Source: Candidatus Geothermarchaeota archaeon (GTDB lineage Archaea > Thermoproteota > Nitrososphaeria > Geothermarchaeales > JAUWBL01). From it: DNA of 13,183 bases. Within the stretch, counting starts at the first letter, position 1. Each line of letters begins with the position of its first letter. The notes beneath the pieces are model-generated. The model ran no database searches. It saw only the letters and a list, made by a program, of their open reading frames with translations, and had not been told where the DNA came from. Location of the stretch: positions 1-13,183 of the forward strand of contig JAUWBL010000008.1 of NCBI GenBank assembly GCA_030601715.1. The letters run 5' to 3'. A program made the translations under genes and the position numbers. Positions 12,565 to 13,183 of the stretch are shown here, piece by piece.

Positions 12565-13131
12565 TCACTCAAGGAAGGCCGACAATTCTCCCTTCTGAGC
12601 GAGAAGGCCCAACCAGTCGATAAGACCGCTTGCAGCCTTCTTCCTGCCTTCCAGGACATTCACAGCTTCCCCGATCACATCGTCTAAGCCGATAGATGTG
12701 TCGAGCTCGCAGACCTTTTCTTTGCCGTAGGTCCGAATCGCCTCGGCAGAGACAACGCCGAGGACCTCGGCCTCGAGGTTCTCTCTCAGCTTCTGGCCGG
12801 AGAAACCTTTGTCCTTGAGTCTTACCCTGAGCTCGTAGGGCGAGCATCTAAGGACAAAGCAGACATGAATCACCTCAACCGGGACGACTAGATGCGCTAT
12901 GTGGCTCTCTGCCACCTGATGTCCAGGAGTGAGTCTTTCCCTCAGTAGTTGCCTGCCCTTCTCTAAGTCGATCACATGAGTTTCCCTGTGCTCGTCATAG
13001 CCCTCGGTGCAACCCTCGTCGAGGAGGAGGGTGTTCAGGTCAAGATAAGTCAAATCGAGCTTGCGGGCCAGCTCCCTTGAGAAGACGGTCTTCCCGGTGC
13101 CGGGGGTGCCTGTTACGCAGATCGTGTTCAT
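12565..13131 (-). CDS. Fap7/AK6-type adenylate kinase-like NTPase
   Basis: 188 residues. The Walker A loop is GTPGTGKT (8-15) right after the first strand (MNTICVT), followed by FSRELARKLDLTYLDLNTLL and a YDEHRETHVIDLEKG segment typical of Fap7/hCINAP (AK6). A Walker B-like VAESHIAHLV, RCSPYELRVRLKDKGFSGQKLRENLEAE and a GLDD end also fit. Archaeal and eukaryotic Fap7 act in late small-subunit ribosome maturation with uS11 and have adenylate kinase and ATPase activity. Start is ATG 13131, placing Walker A at the usual distance; the frame is open further upstream to the window edge, so the preceding gene cannot be identified. The LSm gene follows after 104 bases with its own probable promoter. 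Confidence 0.88.
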   Translation of the reverse strand: MNTICVTGTPGTGKTVFSRELARKLDLTYLDLNTLLLDEGCTEGYDEHRETHVIDLEKGRQLLRERLTPGHQVAESHIAHLVVPVEVIHVCFVLRCSPYELRVRLKDKGFSGQKLRENLEAEVLGVVSAEAIRTYGKEKVCELDTSIGLDDVIGEAVNVLEGRKKAASGLIDWLGLLAQKGELSAFLE

Positions 13132-13183
13132 GAGCCAGGGGTCTTCCTTGTAGAATGAATCGATTGGTGGGCCCGACCGGATT

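Noticed and set aside
13132..13183. Coding sequence upstream of the Fap7-like gene at the window edge
   Set aside because: Two frames are open and one ends in a TGA overlapping the ATG (ATGA), but about 17 residues are too few to identify a product.
1..13183. CRISPR arrays, insertion sequences, integrases, toxin-antitoxin pairs or other defence genes
   Set aside because: No spaced direct repeats, terminal inverted repeats with a transposase, or defence motifs were seen on either strand.

Overview
This is an archaeal chromosome segment, roughly 55-60% GC by eye and densely packed. The archaeal assignment rests on a histone-fold protein, a KEOPS Cgi121 subunit, an aCPSF2-type beta-CASP nuclease, an Sm-like protein with a C-terminal extension, a Fap7/AK6-type kinase, archaemetzincin, a presenilin-type protease and a tRNA-Glu with an intron bounded by a bulge-helix-bulge. 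A cold-shock-domain protein and histidine-degradation enzymes fit a heterotroph that is not strictly hyperthermophilic. A euryarchaeal lineage such as Thermoplasmatota is a reasonable guess, but the sequence alone does not settle it. I see no CRISPR array, transposase or integrase.

Layout. 1-1030, minus strand: the edge of a winged-helix regulator, a CspA-like protein with a strong Shine-Dalgarno, and a small membrane protein that is legible only if one base is restored. 1124-5546, plus strand: a small unknown membrane protein, urocanase (hutU), imidazolonepropionase (hutI) and a Tan1-like THUMP protein translationally coupled to hutI. 5534-8789, minus strand: Cgi121, a purine-type phosphoribosyltransferase with its own promoter, a ubiquitin-like sulfur-carrier protein ending in Gly-Gly overlapping a ParB/sulfiredoxin-fold (SerK-like) gene, and a TatD-family hydrolase. 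8891-9262, plus strand: histone, then intron-containing tRNA-Glu(CUC). 9340-13131, minus strand: in transcription order Fap7-like kinase, LSm protein, aCPSF2-like nuclease, archaemetzincin, presenilin-type protease. Several of these overlap.

How the genes may work together. HutU and HutI carry out steps two and three of histidine degradation (urocanate to imidazolone propionate to formiminoglutamate); hutH and the formiminoglutamate enzymes are not in the window. Cgi121 (t6A), the THUMP protein (probably ac4C), LSm, aCPSF2 and Fap7 make the region rich in RNA-modification, RNA-decay and ribosome-assembly functions. Archaemetzincin and the presenilin-type protease share a four-base ATGA overlap, so two unusual proteases are probably made together. 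The most suggestive undescribed arrangement is the overlapping SerK-like and Gly-Gly-ending sulfur-carrier pair, which would suit cysteine synthesis from O-phosphoserine with protein-bound thiocarboxylate. That is inference.

More than half of the genes appear to start with GTG or TTG, so several starts given here were chosen from Shine-Dalgarno position, overlap with neighbours and family N-termini.
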